A DNA stretch of 64,000 nt from Knoellia remsis (GCF_003002895.1 NZ_PVTI01000008.1:59817-123816), one strand, 5' to 3'. Shown: positions 20,917-30,675, counted from the first letter of the stretch. Program-made: numbers and translations. The notes: generated by a model not told the origin, from the sequence alone.

Positions 20917-22209
20917 ATGAGCGAGTCCTTCGACGCCGTCGACGTCATCACCACCAAGCGAGACCGGCGGGAGCTGAGCGACGAGCAGATTCGCTGGGTC
21001 ATCGACGCCTACACGCGCGGCGTCGTTGCCGACGAGCAGATGAGCTCGCTCGCCATGGCGGTGCTCCTCAACGGCATGAACCGGCGCGAGATCGCGACGT
21101 GGACCGCCGCGATGATCGCGAGCGGAGAGCGTATGGACTTCTCCTCGCTGTCGCGCCCGACCGCCGACAAGCACTCCACCGGCGGGGTCGGCGACAAGAT
21201 CACCCTGCCGCTCGCCCCACTCGTCGCCGTCTTCGACGTCGCCGTGCCGCAGCTCTCCGGACGCGGGCTCGGACACACCGGCGGCACCCTGGACAAGCTC
21301 GAGTCGGTCGCCGGGTGGCGGGCCGACCTCACCAACGAGGCGATGCTCGCCCAGCTCGACGACGTCGGCGCTGTCATCTGCGCGGCCGGGGCCGGGCTCG
21401 CCCCCGCGGACAAGAAGCTCTATGCCCTGCGCGACGTCACCGGCACCGTCGAGGCGATCCCGCTCATCGCGAGCTCGATCATGAGCAAGAAGATCGCCGA
21501 GGGCACCGGCGCCCTCGTCCTCGACGTCAAGGTCGGCTCCGGCGCGTTCATGAAGCAGCGCGAGGACGCCGCCGAACTGGCCCGCACGATGGTTGCGCTC
21601 GGCACGGATGCCGGCGTCAACACCGTCGCCCTGCTCACCAACATGCAGACCCCGCTCGGCCTCACCGCCGGCAACGCCCTCGAGGTCCGCGAGTCCGTCG
21701 AGGTGCTCGCCGGCGGCGGCCCGGCAGACGTCGTCGAGCTCACCGTGACGCTGGCCCAGGAGATGCTGGCCGCCGCCGGTCGTGACGGTGACGACGTCGC
21801 CGCAGCGCTGAAGGACGGGCGCGCCATGGACGTCTGGCGCCGGATGATCTCCGCCCAAGGCGGCGACCCGGACGCGCCCCTGCCCGTGGCGAAGCACACC
21901 GAGGAGGTCCTCGCTCCGGCCGACGGTGTCCTCACCGAGCTCGACGCGTATGCCGTGGGCCTCGCCGCGTGGCGGCTCGGCGCCGGACGTGCGCGCAAGG
22001 AGGACCCGGTCCAGGCGGGCGCGGGCATCGAGCTGCACGCCAAGCCGGGCACGAGCGTGCGGGCGGGGGAGAAGCTCATGACGCTGCACACGGACACCCC
22101 CGATCGGTTCGAGCGGGCCAAGGCAGCGCTGGACGGCGGGTTCACCATCGCGCCCGACGGCTCGCGCCCGGACCTGCTGCCCCTCGTCATCGAGCGGATC
22201 GCCCGATGA
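20917..22209 (+). CDS. deoA: Thymidine phosphorylase
   Basis: 430 residues; splits thymidine or deoxyuridine with phosphate to base and deoxyribose-1-phosphate. N-terminal [27 protein letters not shown], the phosphate-binding [21 protein letters not shown] signature, [18 protein letters not shown] and [27 protein letters not shown] are all characteristic. Sits in a cdd-deoA-add operon for nucleoside salvage, whose product enters the deoC route encoded at 34770. Ends with an ATGA overlap into add. CATGAT lies 6 nt before the ATG. Confidence 0.96.
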   Translation: MSESFDAVDVITTKRDRRELSDEQIRWVIDAYTRGVVADEQMSSLAMAVLLNGMNRREIATWTAAMIASGERMDFSSLSRPTADKHSTGGVGDKITLPLAPLVAVFDVAVPQLSGRGLGHTGGTLDKLESVAGWRADLTNEAMLAQLDDVGAVICAAGAGLAPADKKLYALRDVTGTVEAIPLIASSIMSKKIAEGTGALVLDVKVGSGAFMKQREDAAELARTMVALGTDAGVNTVALLTNMQTPLGLTAGNALEVRESVEVLAGGGPADVVELTVTLAQEMLAAAGRDGDDVAAALKDGRAMDVWRRMISAQGGDPDAPLPVAKHTEEVLAPADGVLTELDAYAVGLAAWRLGAGRARKEDPVQAGAGIELHAKPGTSVRAGEKLMTLHTDTPDRFERAKAALDGGFTIAPDGSRPDLLPLVIERIAR

Positions 22210-23330
22210 CCGACGACGGTTTCGCTCCCGCTCCCGCGCTCTCGCCCGATCTCGTCCGGCGCGCACCCAAGGCGCTGCTCCACGACCACCTCGACGGTGG
22301 CTTGCGGCCGCAGACAATCATCGAGCTCGCCGCCGAGGCCGGCTACGACGCACTGCCGTCGACCGACGCCGAAGAGCTCGGCCGCTGGTTCCGTGACAGC
22401 GCCGACTCCGGCTCGCTCGAGCGCTACCTCGAGACGTTCTCCCACACCGTCGCCGTCATGCAGAGTGCCGACCAGCTGCGCCGCGTCGCCCGTGAGTGTG
22501 CCCTCGACCTCGCTGCCGACGGCGTCGTCTATGCCGAGTCGCGCTTCGCTCCCGAGCTGCACGTCGAGGGTGGCCTCTCCCTCCCCGAGGTCGTCGAGGC
22601 CGTCCTCGCCGGGCTGCGCGAAGGTGAGGCCGAGGCTGCGGCCCAGGGCACGCCGATCCGGATGGTCTCGCTCCTCACCGCGATGCGGCACGCCGCGATG
22701 AGTGACGAGATCGCCGAGCTGGCCGTCCGCTACCGCGACCAGGGGGTCGGCGGCTTCGACATCGCCGGTGCCGAGGCAGGCTTCCCGCCGAGCCGGCACC
22801 TGTCGGCGTTCGAGTACCTGCGCCGCGAGAACGCCCACTTCACCATCCACGCCGGCGAGGCGTTCGGGCTGCCGAGCATCTGGGAGGCGATCCAGTGGTG
22901 TGGCGCGGACCGGCTCGGCCACGGCGTCCGCATCGTCGACGACATCACCGGCCCGACCGGCACCGGCGGTGACGAGCCCACGCTCGGTCGCCTCGCGGCA
23001 TACGTGCGGGACCGCCGGATCCCCCTCGAGATGTGCCCGACCTCGAACCTGCAGACCGGTGCCGCCGAATCAGTTGCGGCACACCCGATCTCGCTCCTCA
23101 AGGACCTGCGCTTCCGCGTCACCGTCAACACCGACAACCGGCTCATGTCGGGGACGTCGATGTCGCGCGAGATGCAGCTGCTCGTCGACGAGGCCGGCTG
23201 GACGCTCGACGACCTGCGCTGGGCGACGATCAACGCGATGAAGTCCGCGTTCATCCCCTTCGACGAGCGCCTCGCGATCATCGAGCGCGTCGTCAAGCCG
23301 GGGTATGCCGCCCTCGCGGCGGCGACCTGA
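22206..23330 (+). CDS. add: Adenosine deaminase
   Basis: 374 residues; converts adenosine and deoxyadenosine to inosine forms. Features in order: [22 protein letters not shown] (HxH zinc motif), [42 protein letters not shown] with the zinc His and catalytic Glu, RLGHGVRI, and [18 protein letters not shown] near the C-terminus with the catalytic Asp. The ATG overlaps the deoA stop (ATGA), so it is the last gene of the operon. It converges on the RDD gene. Confidence 0.95.
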   Translation: MTDDGFAPAPALSPDLVRRAPKALLHDHLDGGLRPQTIIELAAEAGYDALPSTDAEELGRWFRDSADSGSLERYLETFSHTVAVMQSADQLRRVARECALDLAADGVVYAESRFAPELHVEGGLSLPEVVEAVLAGLREGEAEAAAQGTPIRMVSLLTAMRHAAMSDEIAELAVRYRDQGVGGFDIAGAEAGFPPSRHLSAFEYLRRENAHFTIHAGEAFGLPSIWEAIQWCGADRLGHGVRIVDDITGPTGTGGDEPTLGRLAAYVRDRRIPLEMCPTSNLQTGAAESVAAHPISLLKDLRFRVTVNTDNRLMSGTSMSREMQLLVDEAGWTLDDLRWATINAMKSAFIPFDERLAIIERVVKPGYAALAAAT

Positions 23331-23334
23331 GCGT

Positions 23335-24171
23335 TCAGCCCCAGCGCGGCGGCTCGAGCGGGTCCGGGGGCAGAAGCCGGGCGGACCGGGCGCCCTCGGC
23401 GTGCATGCGGTCGAGGTCGCGGCGGCGGCGTTCGGCGAGGACGGCGCGCAGCACCCACTCGGGGTGCACTCCCGGCGGCGGTGGCGGAGACACGTGCTGC
23501 AGCGCCTGGGCGCCGAGCTGTTGCCCCAGCTGGTGACGTGACTGCGGCGTGAGGTCGACCGTGCGGGTGAGGAACTGGCGGATGCCGACCGTGAGCGAGG
23601 CCGGCATGGCGCCGATGTCGGCGCTGCGCACCCAGTGCTCCAGTGCGGGCGGGGCCTCCGGGGGCGACGTGAGCTGGAGCTTGTGCCGCAGGGACATGAC
23701 GTACGTCCCGGCGGCCATGTCGCCGAGCCGCTTCGCCCGCGGGTGGATCATGGCCGCGACGATCGCCGGGGCGCCCTGCAGCAGATAGAACTCGACGAAC
23801 CCCACGAGCTGACGAATCACGCTGTGGCGCACCGTGATCGGGCCTCCATCGTCACGGACGGTCGTGAGGCCGAGGGCGTACTTGCCCGGGCTGCGGCCCC
23901 GCGTGACCGTCTCGAAGACGACCGGGAGGATCACCGTCAGGGTCACCAGGGTGAGGATCGAGAACGCCATGGCGACGGCGTCGGACGCGAACCCGACGAG
24001 CATCCCGAGGACGAAGAACCCGAAGAGCGCGAGCACGAAGGTGATGAGGAGGTCGATGAGCCGGGCGGCCACCCGGCTCGGCACGCTCGCGACGGGAACC
24101 TCGACCGAGACGCCCTCGCCGGTGACGACGTCCTCGCCGGCGTAGGTCTGGTAGCCCCCGTCCATGCTCAT
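23335..24171 (-). CDS. RDD family membrane protein
   Basis: 278 residues. The RDD domain starts near residue 28: VPSRVAARLIDLLITFVLALFGFFVLGMLV, then a second span (VAMAFSILTLVTLTVILPVVF), the conserved GRSPGKYALGLTTVRDDGGPITVRHSVIRQLVGF and a third hydrophobic region, followed by a soluble C-terminal part with RRRDLDRM. The function of RDD proteins is not settled (some are ion antiporters). TACGCT lies 7 nt before the ATG. Divergent from the SpoIIM-type gene; RDD, SpoIIM, DUF58 and MoxR often cluster in actinobacteria. Confidence 0.88.
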   Translation of the reverse strand: MSMDGGYQTYAGEDVVTGEGVSVEVPVASVPSRVAARLIDLLITFVLALFGFFVLGMLVGFASDAVAMAFSILTLVTLTVILPVVFETVTRGRSPGKYALGLTTVRDDGGPITVRHSVIRQLVGFVEFYLLQGAPAIVAAMIHPRAKRLGDMAAGTYVMSLRHKLQLTSPPEAPPALEHWVRSADIGAMPASLTVGIRQFLTRTVDLTPQSRHQLGQQLGAQALQHVSPPPPPGVHPEWVLRAVLAERRRRDLDRMHAEGARSARLLPPDPLEPPRWG

Positions 24172-24227
24172 GATCGCGAGCGTATCCCGGCGGCCTCGGG
24201 GATGGACGGAGTGCCTAGAGTGTCTGC
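24172..24227. promoter_or_regulatory. Divergent promoters RDD / SpoIIM
   Basis: TACGCT (24184-24179, minus) lies 7 nt from the RDD ATG, and TAGAGT (24216-24221, plus) lies 6 nt from the SpoIIM GTG. Both predict leaderless messages. Confidence 0.55.
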
Positions 24228-25223
24228 GTGGACCTCGACGCCTTCATCGCCACCCACGTGGGGCAGTGGCGCCGCCTCGAGGACCTCGTCAGACGCCGGC
24301 GGCTCAGCGGCGCCGAGGCCGACGAGCTGCTCGACCTCTACCAGCGGGTGTCGACGCACCTGTCCGTCGTGCGCTCGGCGAGCCCGGACCCGTCGCTCGT
24401 GTCCTACCTCTCCGCGCTGCTGGCGCGCGCACGGCATACGGCCACAGGAACGCGACCCACGACGTGGCGGACGTTCACGCGGTTCTTCACCGAGACCTTC
24501 CCGGCGGCGCTCTACCGGACCCGCGCGTGGTGGATCGCGACGGCGGTGCTCAGCGTCCTCGCAGCCCTCGCCGTCGGGGCGTGGTCGGTGCGCAACCCGG
24601 AGATCTTCGCGCAGCAGATGACGCCGGCCGAGATCGACGCCTACGTCGGCACCGACTTCGAGAACTACTACTCGGAGTTCCCGGGGGCCGAGTTCGCCGC
24701 GCAGGTGTGGACGAACAACGCGTGGATCGCGGCGCAGTGCATCGCGCTCGGGGTGCTCGGGCTGCCGGTGCTGTGGATCCTCGCGCAGAACGTCCTCAAC
24801 ATCGGCATCGCCGGCGGGCTCATGGCGAGCCACGGGCGTGCGTCGCTCTTCTTCGGGCTCATCCTGCCGCACGGTCTGCTCGAGCTCACCGCCGTCTTCA
24901 TCGCGGCCGCGGTCGGTCTGCGGCTGTTCTGGTCGTGGATCGAGCCGGGGCCGCGAACCCGGTTGCAGTCCCTCGCGGCGGAGGGGCGGACCGGCGCAGC
25001 GATCGCGCTCGGCCTCGTCGTCGTGCTCTTCGTCGCCGGCATGATCGAGGGGTTCGTCACGGGTACGGACCTGCCGACGTGGGTGCGGGTCGGGATCGGG
25101 GCCGTCGTCGAGGCGGCCTTCCTCGCCTATGTCTTCGTCGTCGGTGGGCGGGCGGCGCGCCGCGGCGTCACCGGCGATGTGGCCGAGTCCGACCGAGAGG
25201 CGAGCGCTCCGGTCGCCGCGTGA
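24228..25223 (+). CDS. SpoIIM-like (stage II sporulation protein M) membrane protein
   Basis: 331 residues. N-terminal MDLDAFIATHVGQWRRLEDLVRR with the conserved LDLYQRVSTHLSVVRSASPDPSLVSYLSALLARARH is the family's cytoplasmic part; then five or so membrane spans, including WWIATAVLSVLAALAVGAW, VLGLPVLWILAQNVLNIGIAGG and FFGLILPHGLLELTAVFIAAAVGL. In non-sporulating actinobacteria these proteins sit with RDD and DUF58 genes and have no known function. GTG start with TAGAGT 6 nt upstream. It converges on the DUF58 gene. Confidence 0.88.
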   Translation: MDLDAFIATHVGQWRRLEDLVRRRRLSGAEADELLDLYQRVSTHLSVVRSASPDPSLVSYLSALLARARHTATGTRPTTWRTFTRFFTETFPAALYRTRAWWIATAVLSVLAALAVGAWSVRNPEIFAQQMTPAEIDAYVGTDFENYYSEFPGAEFAAQVWTNNAWIAAQCIALGVLGLPVLWILAQNVLNIGIAGGLMASHGRASLFFGLILPHGLLELTAVFIAAAVGLRLFWSWIEPGPRTRLQSLAAEGRTGAAIALGLVVVLFVAGMIEGFVTGTDLPTWVRVGIGAVVEAAFLAYVFVVGGRAARRGVTGDVAESDREASAPVAA

Positions 25224-25240
25224 CGCGCCCGCGACCTCGC

Positions 25241-26533
25241 TCAGAGCAGGCCGCGGCGCTTGAGCGCGAGGTAGTGGTCGACGAGCGCGAGCGGCAGCTC
25301 CTCCGGCGGCTCGTCGAGGACCTCGACACCGAGCGCACGGAACGCCTCGGCCGTGCGCCCCCGCAGGGACTCGGTCCGCTCGGCCGCGGCCGCGGCATAC
25401 ACGTCCGTCGCGGACCCGCGCCCGCGCGCGAGCCGCTCGACGGCCGGGTCGGCGACCGAGGCGACGACGACGCGGTGCCGCGCGGCGAGCGCGGGCAGCA
25501 CGGGGAGCAGTCCCTCCTCGAGCGCGGACGACTCCAGCGGCGTGACGAGGACGACGAGGGCGCGCTGCGAGACCGTGCGCGTCACCTCGGCGGCGAGCGT
25601 GCGCCAGTCGGCCTCGACGAGGCGGGCGTCGATGGGGGCGAGCTCCGAGATCGCGTCGTGCAGCAGGCCGACCCGGTCGTGCCCGGTGACGTGGGCGCGC
25701 ACGGTGCGGTCCCCGGCGATGACGTGGACGCGGTCGCGCGCGTGTCCCGCGATGGCGGTGAGGAAGAGCGCGGCATCCATCGCGGCGTCGAGACGGGGCG
25801 CGTCGTCGATGCGGCCGGCGCTCGTGCGTGAGGTGTCGAGGACGATGACGACACGGCGGTGCTGTTCGGGCTGCCACGTCCGCACGACGAGGTCGCGGCG
25901 GCGCGCCGTGGCCCGCCAGTCGATGGAGCGGACGTCGTCACCCTCGACGTAGTCGCGCAGCGAGTCGAACTCCGTGCCCTGCCCGCGCACCCGCATCGCG
26001 GCGCGCCCGTCGAGCTGGCGCAGCACCGCGAGCCGGCTGGGAATGTGCCGCCGCGACGGGAACGGGTGCAGGACGCGGACCTGCCCGGGCACGACGAGCG
26101 AGGCCTGTCGGGCGGCGACACCGAGGGGGCCACGGAGCCGGACGGTCACCGGCGCGGCGACGCGGTCGCCACGCCGGGTCGGGGTGAGCGGTGTGCTCAC
26201 CCGGGTGCGTTCGCCGGCGGGGATGCGGAGCGTATGCCGGGTGCGCGCCGCTCCTGCCGACGGCGGCCACGCGTCGCGCAGCACTCCGACCGCGCGTCGC
26301 GGGCCCGGGTTCGTCACGAGCAGCGTCGAGTCGGTGCTGTCGCCGAGACGGAGAGACGGGGTGACGGTGCGGCCGATCTCGAGCCGTCGTGGGTTCGGCG
26401 CGAGCCACCAGTCGATCCCGACGACGACGGCGCACAGGAGCAGCCACAGCCACACCGTCGACGCGGTGGGCCGGAGGACCACCGGGACGATGCCGAGGAG
26501 GACGAGCCAGATCGCTCGCGAGGTGAGGGCCAT
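25241..26533 (-). CDS. DUF58 domain-containing protein
   Basis: 430 residues. Two hydrophobic segments at the N-terminus (IWLVLLGIVPVVLR and VWLWLLLCAVVVGIDWWL) anchor it in the membrane. The DUF58 signature is LRDYVEGDDVRSIDWRATARRRDLVVRTWQPE near residue 190, leading into a von Willebrand A-like part (VVIVLDTSRTS). Such proteins pair with MoxR ATPases, which lie directly upstream in the same operon (31 bp apart). Thought to assist assembly of membrane or metal-dependent complexes; the partner here is unknown. No clear -10 next to its own start, so it is read from upstream. Confidence 0.92.
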   Translation of the reverse strand: MALTSRAIWLVLLGIVPVVLRPTASTVWLWLLLCAVVVGIDWWLAPNPRRLEIGRTVTPSLRLGDSTDSTLLVTNPGPRRAVGVLRDAWPPSAGAARTRHTLRIPAGERTRVSTPLTPTRRGDRVAAPVTVRLRGPLGVAARQASLVVPGQVRVLHPFPSRRHIPSRLAVLRQLDGRAAMRVRGQGTEFDSLRDYVEGDDVRSIDWRATARRRDLVVRTWQPEQHRRVVIVLDTSRTSAGRIDDAPRLDAAMDAALFLTAIAGHARDRVHVIAGDRTVRAHVTGHDRVGLLHDAISELAPIDARLVEADWRTLAAEVTRTVSQRALVVLVTPLESSALEEGLLPVLPALAARHRVVVASVADPAVERLARGRGSATDVYAAAAAERTESLRGRTAEAFRALGVEVLDEPPEELPLALVDHYLALKRRGLL

Positions 26534-26564
26534 GGGTGCGTGTGGGTGTGGGTGTGGCGCGGGG

Positions 26565-27545
26565 TCAGCGCGGGACGGGGACGGAGCCGAGGGCGCTGTC
26601 GAGGACGGCGGCGACGTCGACTCCTTCGAGCTCGGCCTCGGGACGCAGCGCGAGGCGGTGGGCGAGGGTCGCGTGGGCGAGGGCCTTGACGTCGTCGGGG
26701 GTGACGAAACCTCGACCGCCGAGCCACGCCCACGCGCGGGCCGTCGCGAGCAGGGCGGTGGCGCCGCGGGGGCTGACCCCGAGCGAGAGCGACGGCGACT
26801 GACGGGTCGCGCGGGCGATGTCCACGACGTAGGCCGCGACGTCGTCGCTCACCTCGACCCGGCGGACCGCGTCGGCGCCGGCTTCGAGGTCGGCGGCGGA
26901 CGCCACGGGACGCAGGCCAGCGGCATCGAGGTCGCGGGGGTCGAACCCGTCGGCGTGCCGGCGCAGGACCGACACCTCGTCGTCGCGCGGCGGCAGCGGC
27001 AGCGTGACCTTGAGGAGGAACCGGTCGAGCTGGGCCTCGGGGAGGGGATAGGTGCCTTCGTACTCGACCGGGTTCTGGGTCGCGGCGACGAGGAACGGGG
27101 AGGGGAGCGGGTGCGGCTCGCCGTCGATGCTCACCTGGCGCTCCTCCATCGCCTCGAGGAGCGCGGACTGGGTCTTCGGGGGCGTCCGGTTGATCTCGTC
27201 GGCGAGCAGGATGTTCGTGAAGACCGGGCCCTGCCGGAAGGTGAAGTCACTCGTGCGCGCGTCGAAGACGAGCGAGCCGGTGAGGTCGCCCGGCATGAGG
27301 TCAGGCGTGAACTGGACACGCTTGGTCTGCACGTCGAGCGCCTGCGACAGGGCTCGCACGAGCAGGGTCTTCGCGACGCCGGGCACGCCCTCGAGAAGGA
27401 TGTGGCCGCGACAGAGCAGGGCGACGAGGAGGCCGGTGACGGCGGCGTCCTGGCCGACGACGGCCTTGGCGACCTCGGCCCGCACCCTGATCAGGGCGTC
27501 GCGGGCGTCGGGGGCGTGGGCGGCGGGTGCGGTGTTCTCGGTCAT
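26565..27545 (-). CDS. MoxR-type AAA+ ATPase
   Basis: 326 residues. Walker A GVPGVAKT at residues 53-60, Walker B ILLADEINRTPPKTQSALLEAMEERQVSIDGEP, sensor 1 region LVAATQNPVEYEGTYPLPEAQLDRF, all diagnostic of MoxR proteins. Acts as a chaperone-like ATPase with the DUF58 protein encoded downstream. Its ATG overlaps the stop of the DUF4350 gene (ATGA), so the row DUF4129-DUF4350-MoxR-DUF58 is one translationally coupled operon. Confidence 0.94.
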   Translation of the reverse strand: MTENTAPAAHAPDARDALIRVRAEVAKAVVGQDAAVTGLLVALLCRGHILLEGVPGVAKTLLVRALSQALDVQTKRVQFTPDLMPGDLTGSLVFDARTSDFTFRQGPVFTNILLADEINRTPPKTQSALLEAMEERQVSIDGEPHPLPSPFLVAATQNPVEYEGTYPLPEAQLDRFLLKVTLPLPPRDDEVSVLRRHADGFDPRDLDAAGLRPVASAADLEAGADAVRRVEVSDDVAAYVVDIARATRQSPSLSLGVSPRGATALLATARAWAWLGGRGFVTPDDVKALAHATLAHRLALRPEAELEGVDVAAVLDSALGSVPVPR

Positions 27546-28714
27546 GGGCGGTGCGCCTTCTCCTCGAGGTCGGACAGGTCCTGGGCGAGCCGCACGAGCG
27601 CGGCGTCGTCGGTGGGTGGGGGGCCGGCGACGAGGTCGAGCACCTCGTGTACCGGGCGTCCGGTGGCCGCCGAGGTCGCGCGCGCGACGGCCTCGACCGG
27701 GTCGCCGCGACGCAGCCCCAGGCGCTGCCTCAGTCTGGTCAGGCTGGCCTGACGCAGCACGGCGGCGGCCCGCGGGCGGTCCTGGGCACGTCGGTAGAGG
27801 CGCCCTCGCGCCTCGGTCGTCTCGACGGCGCGGATGACGACGGGCAACGGCTCGCGCACGAGGGCACCGAGCCGTCGACCCCGGACGAGGGCCAGCACGA
27901 CGACACCGGCGCAGACCAGTCCGACCGCGGGCAGGAGCCAGCGCGGCAGCAGCCCCGACCCGCCCGCGCCGCCGTCGCTCGACGCGAGGTCGGCCACTCC
28001 CGGCTGGTACCAGAGCAGTCGCGGTGAGCCGCCGAACAGCCGCAGCGCGAGGGCGGCATTGTCCTCGTCGGTGATCCCGCGGTTCGTGAACCCGGCGGTG
28101 GTGCCGACGACGGTCACGGGTGCGTGCTGCGGCGTCGACGGGAGGTCGACGAGCCCCGACCCGTGGTCGCCTTCCCCCTCCTCGCCGCCGTCCTCGGACT
28201 GGACGAGCAGCGGGAAGCAGGTGCGCACGCCGGCCGCCTGGCCACGCGCCTCGTAGCGCATCGTCACGTCGTCGAGCGTGTCGCCACGGTCGACCGGACC
28301 GATGTCGCAGCGGCTCTCGACCGGGATCGACGCCCCGATCGGCAGGGCCGTGACGTCGGTGCCCATCGCGTCGAGCTGGTCGCTCGAGGGGGCCAGCAGG
28401 ACGACGCGGCCCACGCCGAGCGACGCCTCACGCAGTGTGGCGGCCGCGTCGACGCCGAGGTTGCGGGTGCTCGGCACGACGACGGTGACGTCCTCGTCGC
28501 GTTGGCGCAGTGCGTTGCTGACGTCGGTGATCGACGTGACGACGTCGACGGCGATGCCCTGCTGTTCGAGGACGGCGAGCAGTGCCGCGCCACCGGTGGG
28601 CCCGGTGTCCTCCGGATCCATGGCCTCGCCCGACGGCGCGGTCGCGATGGCGATGGCCGCGAGTGCGCCCATGCCCACGAGAACGGCGAGCAGCCAGGCC
28701 CCGACGCGCCTCAC
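27542..28714 (-). CDS. DUF4350 domain-containing membrane protein
   Basis: 390 residues. A membrane span at residues 4-27 (GAWLLAVLVGMGALAAIAIATA), an extracytoplasmic DUF4350 domain (DPEDTGPTGGAALLAVLEQQGIAVDVV and VTVVVPSTRNLGVDA), a second span in LPRWLLPAVGLVCAGVVVLALVRG, and a cytoplasmic tail. Family function is unknown; it is regularly found between DUF4129 and MoxR genes in actinobacteria. GTG start overlaps the stop of the gene upstream (GTGA); end overlaps moxR. Confidence 0.88.
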   Translation of the reverse strand: MRRVGAWLLAVLVGMGALAAIAIATAPSGEAMDPEDTGPTGGAALLAVLEQQGIAVDVVTSITDVSNALRQRDEDVTVVVPSTRNLGVDAAATLREASLGVGRVVLLAPSSDQLDAMGTDVTALPIGASIPVESRCDIGPVDRGDTLDDVTMRYEARGQAAGVRTCFPLLVQSEDGGEEGEGDHGSGLVDLPSTPQHAPVTVVGTTAGFTNRGITDEDNAALALRLFGGSPRLLWYQPGVADLASSDGGAGGSGLLPRWLLPAVGLVCAGVVVLALVRGRRLGALVREPLPVVIRAVETTEARGRLYRRAQDRPRAAAVLRQASLTRLRQRLGLRRGDPVEAVARATSAATGRPVHEVLDLVAGPPPTDDAALVRLAQDLSDLEEKAHRP

Positions 28715-29346
28715 GACGCTGCCTCGGCGAACACGGGCCGCGACTGGGCCAGCCGCGCATCGAGGTCGAGCACGGCGCGAGCCTCGGCCTCGGTCGCGTG
28801 GCCCTCCCCGTAGCGGACGTCGTCGAACCGGTCGGCGGCGGTGCGCAGGCCGTCACGCTCGGAAGGGAAGCGGGCGCCGAGCTCGAGAGCGGCCTCGTAC
28901 GCCGTGCGTCCGGGAAGGTCGTCGAGGATGGTGCGTTCCACGGACCCCGCGACCACGGCGCGGTACCCGTCGAGCACGACCGCGTCCCAGTCGCCTTGCG
29001 CTGCAGCGGCTTTCGCGCGCTGCCGGTATGCCGCCGCGTCGACTCCACGGTCGTCGAGGACGGATCCGCCGGTCCCGGAACGCCTCGCGCGAGCCTCGGG
29101 ACGCAGCAACGCGACCATCACCGCCGCGACGATCGCCAGCACGACAGCGAGGACGACGAGGATCAGCCACGGCGGCAACCCCGGGCCCGTCGTCTCGAAA
29201 AGCCCGAACAGCCACTCCCGGAAGCGGTCCCACAGACTCGGCTCCACGGCATACCGCGGCTTGGACAGCTCCTCCTCGAGAAGGCGACGTCCCTCCTCGC
29301 GCGAGGGGTCGAGCGGCGCGTCCGCGAGCAGCGCGGCGAGGGTCAT
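28711..29346 (-). CDS. DUF4129 domain-containing protein
   Basis: About 211 residues. A single span, LPPWLILVVLAVVLAIVAAVMVALL, follows a conserved WDRFREWLFGLFE segment; the C-terminal half (YRQRAKAAAAQGDWDAVVLDGYRAVVAGSVER and GRTAYEAALELGARFP) is the DUF4129 domain, resembling the C-terminal part of transglutaminase-like proteins in similar operons. ATG 29346 is chosen since it overlaps the upstream stop (ATGA); a longer opening reaches 29364. Coupled to DUF4350 downstream by a 4-bp overlap. Confidence 0.85.
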   Translation of the reverse strand: MTLAALLADAPLDPSREEGRRLLEEELSKPRYAVEPSLWDRFREWLFGLFETTGPGLPPWLILVVLAVVLAIVAAVMVALLRPEARARRSGTGGSVLDDRGVDAAAYRQRAKAAAAQGDWDAVVLDGYRAVVAGSVERTILDDLPGRTAYEAALELGARFPSERDGLRTAADRFDDVRYGEGHATEAEARAVLDLDARLAQSRPVFAEAAS

Positions 29347-30608
29347 GCGGTGGCGCGCGGCCACGGCGGCGGGGCTGTGCCTTGGGTGGTCTGGATGAGC
29401 TGGACGTCGAGGCCCTCACGGCGCATCCGGTGGTCGACGAAGAGCAACGCGTCGAGCCCGGCGGTGATCGGCGTCGTCAGGGCGCCGGAGATGACCGCGG
29501 AGATGCCGGTGATGACCGTCTGCCAGACATAGACCTGGTCGGCGGGCATGCCCGTGAGGATCAGGCCGACGCCGGCGACGGCGAGCGGGGCCGTGATGAG
29601 CGAGGCGATGAAGCCGATCGCGATCGCGGCAAGGAGCCGAATGCCGAGCAGACGCCAGAACAGCGGTGTGCCGGTGAGCCGCCAGGACCGCGCGAATGCC
29701 CGCCCGACACCGACACCCTCGAGAACGATGGCTGGAGTGACGAACGCGAGCCGGGTCCAGAGGAAGAGGAGCGCGACGATCGCGACGAGGCCGCCGGCGA
29801 GAAGACTGACCACGCCGATCGCGATGCCGGAGTCGGACTGTGCCAGAGCGAGGATCCCGATGGGCAGCCCGATGCAGATGGCCGCCACGCCGATGATGAT
29901 CGCTGACGTCAGCAGAGTCGCGCCGATGAGGGGCAGGATGCGGCGCCGCGTGCCCGCCCAGGTCTCACCGGCACTGACCTTGCGGCCGAGGACGGCCTGC
30001 CCGATGACGTAGGCGAGGAAGCCGGCGAGCAGGATCGTCGAGAGCGACGTGCCGATCGAGGGGAGGGCCGAGCCGATGGTGCCGACGAGCCCTGCCGTCT
30101 CGCTCGACATCGACTCCTCGAGGCTCACCGACGCCTCCTGGCTCGAGACCCACGCCCCGAGCGCGGTGAACGGGACGAGGAACGCGAGCGAGGTGAGCGC
30201 GGCGAGGCCGACCGTGGCCGCGACGTTGCCGCGGACGGCCCGGAAGACGGCGCCGAAGAGGTCGTTCAATGTCAGCGGCCGCAGCGGGATGATTCCCGGC
30301 CGGAAGTCCATGCGTGGTCGCCAGCCACCCATGGGCGGCTGCGGCGGATAGCGGTATGCCGGGTTTGTCGTCTGCGCGTACGGCGGCTGTGCGTAGGGCG
30401 GCTGTGCGTACGGCGGCTGTGCGTACGGCGGCTGGGAAGGGTGGCCGGGCTGCGCGTACGGCGGCTGGGCGTAGGGCGACTGGGGCGGGTGGCCAGGCTG
30501 CGGGTACGAGGGCTGCGTCGGCTGCGGCGCGGCCTCCTGTGAGGGGCCCGTGGGCTGGCTCGGGCTCGGCGGCTGCTGGCCCGGCGCGGTCCACCCGTGC
30601 TCACTCAT
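29343..30608 (-). CDS. Proline-rich multi-spanning membrane protein (GPDPase membrane-domain-like)
   Basis: 421 residues. The first about 105 residues are disordered, rich in Pro, Gln and Tyr, with repeated QPPYA units; then RPGIIPLRPLTLNDLFGAVFRAVRGN, the usual start of the membrane domain found in actinobacterial proteins annotated as glycerophosphodiester phosphodiesterase membrane domain, and six hydrophobic spans. No catalytic phosphodiesterase domain is present, so enzymatic activity should not be assumed. First gene of the DUF4129-DUF4350-MoxR-DUF58 operon. A GGGAGG Shine-Dalgarno lies 7 nt before the ATG, and a TAGGGT box further upstream implies a leadered transcript. Confidence 0.82.
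   Translation of the reverse strand: MSEHGWTAPGQQPPSPSQPTGPSQEAAPQPTQPSYPQPGHPPQSPYAQPPYAQPGHPSQPPYAQPPYAQPPYAQPPYAQTTNPAYRYPPQPPMGGWRPRMDFRPGIIPLRPLTLNDLFGAVFRAVRGNVAATVGLAALTSLAFLVPFTALGAWVSSQEASVSLEESMSSETAGLVGTIGSALPSIGTSLSTILLAGFLAYVIGQAVLGRKVSAGETWAGTRRRILPLIGATLLTSAIIIGVAAICIGLPIGILALAQSDSGIAIGVVSLLAGGLVAIVALLFLWTRLAFVTPAIVLEGVGVGRAFARSWRLTGTPLFWRLLGIRLLAAIAIGFIASLITAPLAVAGVGLILTGMPADQVYVWQTVITGISAVISGALTTPITAGLDALLFVDHRMRREGLDVQLIQTTQGTAPPPWPRATA
30366..30490. repeat. 15-bp tandem coding repeat (QPPYA units)
   Basis: Imperfect tandem copies of TGCGTACGGCGGCTG on the plus strand encode successive QPPYA units in the minus-strand gene. The units nearest 30380-30440 are almost identical, which suggests recent copy-number change. 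Confidence 0.75.
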
Positions 30609-30675
30609 GTGCTTGCCTCCCCATGGCGGTGACTGGTCGAAACCCTAACCGAGACCTCTGAGTCCTCACCGGCCG
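30609..30675. promoter_or_regulatory. Divergent upstream region with TAGGGT box and Shine-Dalgarno
   Basis: On the minus strand TAGGGT is followed about 33 nt later by GGGGAGG and the ATG at 30608: one of the few genes here with a proper leader. I see no convincing promoter for the plus-strand reading frame on the other side. Confidence 0.5.

Noticed and set aside
24168..25877. 569-codon minus-strand frame opposite SpoIIM
   Set aside because: Arg/His-rich shadow of the SpoIIM and DUF58 genes, no recognisable motif.
25974..27752. 592-codon plus-strand frame opposite DUF58/MoxR
   Set aside because: Low-complexity shadow; the real genes are on the other strand with clear Walker and DUF58 motifs.
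30366..30490. Possible CRISPR-like array
   Set aside because: The short repeats are contiguous, without spacers, and code for QPPYA units.
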